Origin: Isoetes taiwanensis
Taxonomy: Eukaryota; Streptophyta; Lycopodiopsida; Isoetales; Isoetaceae
Direction of reading: 5' to 3'
Length of the DNA stretch: 64,000 nucleotides
Assembly: GCA_021234155.1 (NCBI GenBank)
Contig: JAJEKV010000005.1
Location: 19,516,089-19,580,088, forward strand
Every line of letters begins with the position of its first letter. Positions within the stretch are counted from its first letter, which is position 1. The notes below the pieces were generated by a model, which saw only the letters and a list, made by a program, of their open reading frames with translations, did no database searches and was not told the origin of the DNA. A program made the position numbers and the translations under genes. Shown here piece by piece: positions 62,703-64,000 of the stretch.

Positions 62703-64000
62703 TGTTAGCCTAAAACACGGAATTTTAGCCTAACCTCAAAGGAATCTTAAGCAGGGAGAATGGTTAGAACCTCGGATCACTTAGGGTGATCAATCCTTGT
62801 CATATGAAACCAGAAAATTCATTTTTGAAGTGCTAGTTTTTTCAAAATCACTAGAGTCCCTAAAGCAGAAAAAAGCTGTCGAGCAAAAGCCCGAACTTGG
62901 AACACACCTTGAGAGATTTTGAAGATCGATTGGTGTTATGAGTAGTCAACAAGCGAGAGGAAAATGGTGGAGAAGATTTGACTTGATTTGAATAAGGGAG
63001 GGTCAAGAAAATCGAGGTCAAAGGCAGGTCAAAAAGTTGGCGGATTACCAAAAGCAGAGAAACCAAATTTTGCGAGATGGAGTTTGATGGGAAATTTTGG
63101 GTTGGGATAAATGCGGAACAACTTCAAAATAGCCTCTAGATCACGTGCAAAAGGTTTGAATAGCAAAAGGATGTTTTAGTTTTCTGTAAGTAAACAAAAC
63201 CTCAAAGAAAAGAACAAACTTCATAGCTTGGTTATGAAAAGAAATCTTTTTATAGGTTTTCTCAGAATGTATAGGTTTCTAGGATTTCTATAAGGATGAA
63301 ATACAACTATCGAAGAAGATATAATCCCTGAGTAAAGTGTGTTTTGGTCTTGTTTTGGTTTTGCTTTTTAAAAAGCAATGCGAGAATTAAAAAATGGATG
63401 TACAATGATGAAAAGCGTTTTTTGGGGCAAAGACTATGCATTATAGCAATGTGGTACGAAAGTTTGATAATGTCAATAGGGTATTACCAAAGTTTGAAAA
63501 TAATAATGCTTGAGTAATAATGCTTGAGAGCAATTTCAAGGCTGTATGAGTCTTCGAGGGGCTTCAAAAATACCAATGAAGTAATATGAAATGATTATTT
63601 AGGTTTGCAATCGAGGTGCCGATCTTTGAGCAGTCTATGAGCAGGGACTTCAATCTCGAGCGAAATAAAGCTGGAATCGGCGGAAGCGAGCAAAATGATA
63701 TCAAAATCTTGATCGCCAAAATCCGCGAGAGGTATATCACGAGGCGTGTCGATTTGATCTGTGATCTTTGGTTTTAAAGCTGTTCCTCTCACAAAACTAG
63801 CTTCGGTAGAGTGATTTTAGGCCTAATTTGAGCAATTTCTCATCGGATCAAATGCCCTGAGAGGGTCCCCAAGGTCTTGGAAAAGGTTCAGGAGTTGATC
63901 TGGGGGGAAAATTGGCGGGATTCAATCAAATTTAGGCGCGAATTGGCGGATTTAGCGAGTTCCCCTATTTCTTAGGGTTCATCAAAAATTCTTAAGGGTG
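62703..64000. repeat. start of another D-related LTR
   Basis: Begins TGTTAGCCTAAAACACGG. The block GGTTAGAACCTCGGATCACT then GGTGATCAATCC parallels the D LTR (GTTAGAACCTCCAGATCACT), but the rest is diverged. No gene seen. Its other end is outside the window, so it is a probable further LTR retrotransposon inserted in unit 3. Confidence 0.6.

Overview
Plant (streptophyte) nuclear DNA made almost wholly of nested and decayed transposable elements. The grounds are plant-type Ty3/gypsy chromovirus and Tat-like polyproteins, L1-type LINEs, a tRNA-Met primer site, TATA-type promoters and a large TIR transposon. I see no ordinary host gene, tRNA or rRNA. The species cannot be fixed from the sequence.

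Main result: two related chromovirus LTR retrotransposons, A (about 590-14316, +) and B (27067-44502, +), carry a histone H3-like gene between the primer-binding site and the rest of the element. In both copies it starts with the H3 tail MARTKQTA and ends in a recognisable H3 histone fold, with a long charged linker between. It is followed by a second conserved ORF of unknown function ('ORF2'), and in A by gag, protease, RT, RNase H, integrase and a chromodomain. Three of the four accessory ORFs have a TATA box preceded by a pair of about 70-bp palindromes spaced about 200 bp apart, which suggests separate promoters. I know of no described plant retrotransposon with its own H3.

Layout. 1-590: flank. 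590-14316: element A, interrupted in RT by a 4.4-kb non-autonomous LTR element (7352-11745, 5-bp TSD). 14316-17988: repeats and a minus-strand LINE fragment. 17989-27066: element C, a minus-strand relative of A and B (3' LTR, integrase, chromodomain), holding a plus-strand LINE (about 19730-24456) and a MITE (24714-25034). 27067-40784: the 5' LTR of B, split by a 12.2-kb TIR DNA transposon (27748-39959) with a broken DDE-type transposase, unrecognised minus-strand coding segments and many CACGC/GGCGTG palindromes. 40786-44502: primer site, H3-like gene and ORF2 of B. 44503-54171: Tat-like element D (minus strand) inserted in ORF2. 48743-62702: about 5.7-kb tandem units of D pol-gag, D LTR and a piece of the B promoter. 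62703-64000: start of another D-like LTR.

A and C integrases end in a chromodomain, a module known in chromoviruses for binding modified H3. A retroelement carrying both such a module and its own H3 suggests, as inference only, that it manipulates or targets chromatin. All copies here are damaged. Part of the indel damage, above all in the tandem units, may be sequencing error, because copies differ preferentially at CTG/CAG triplets.
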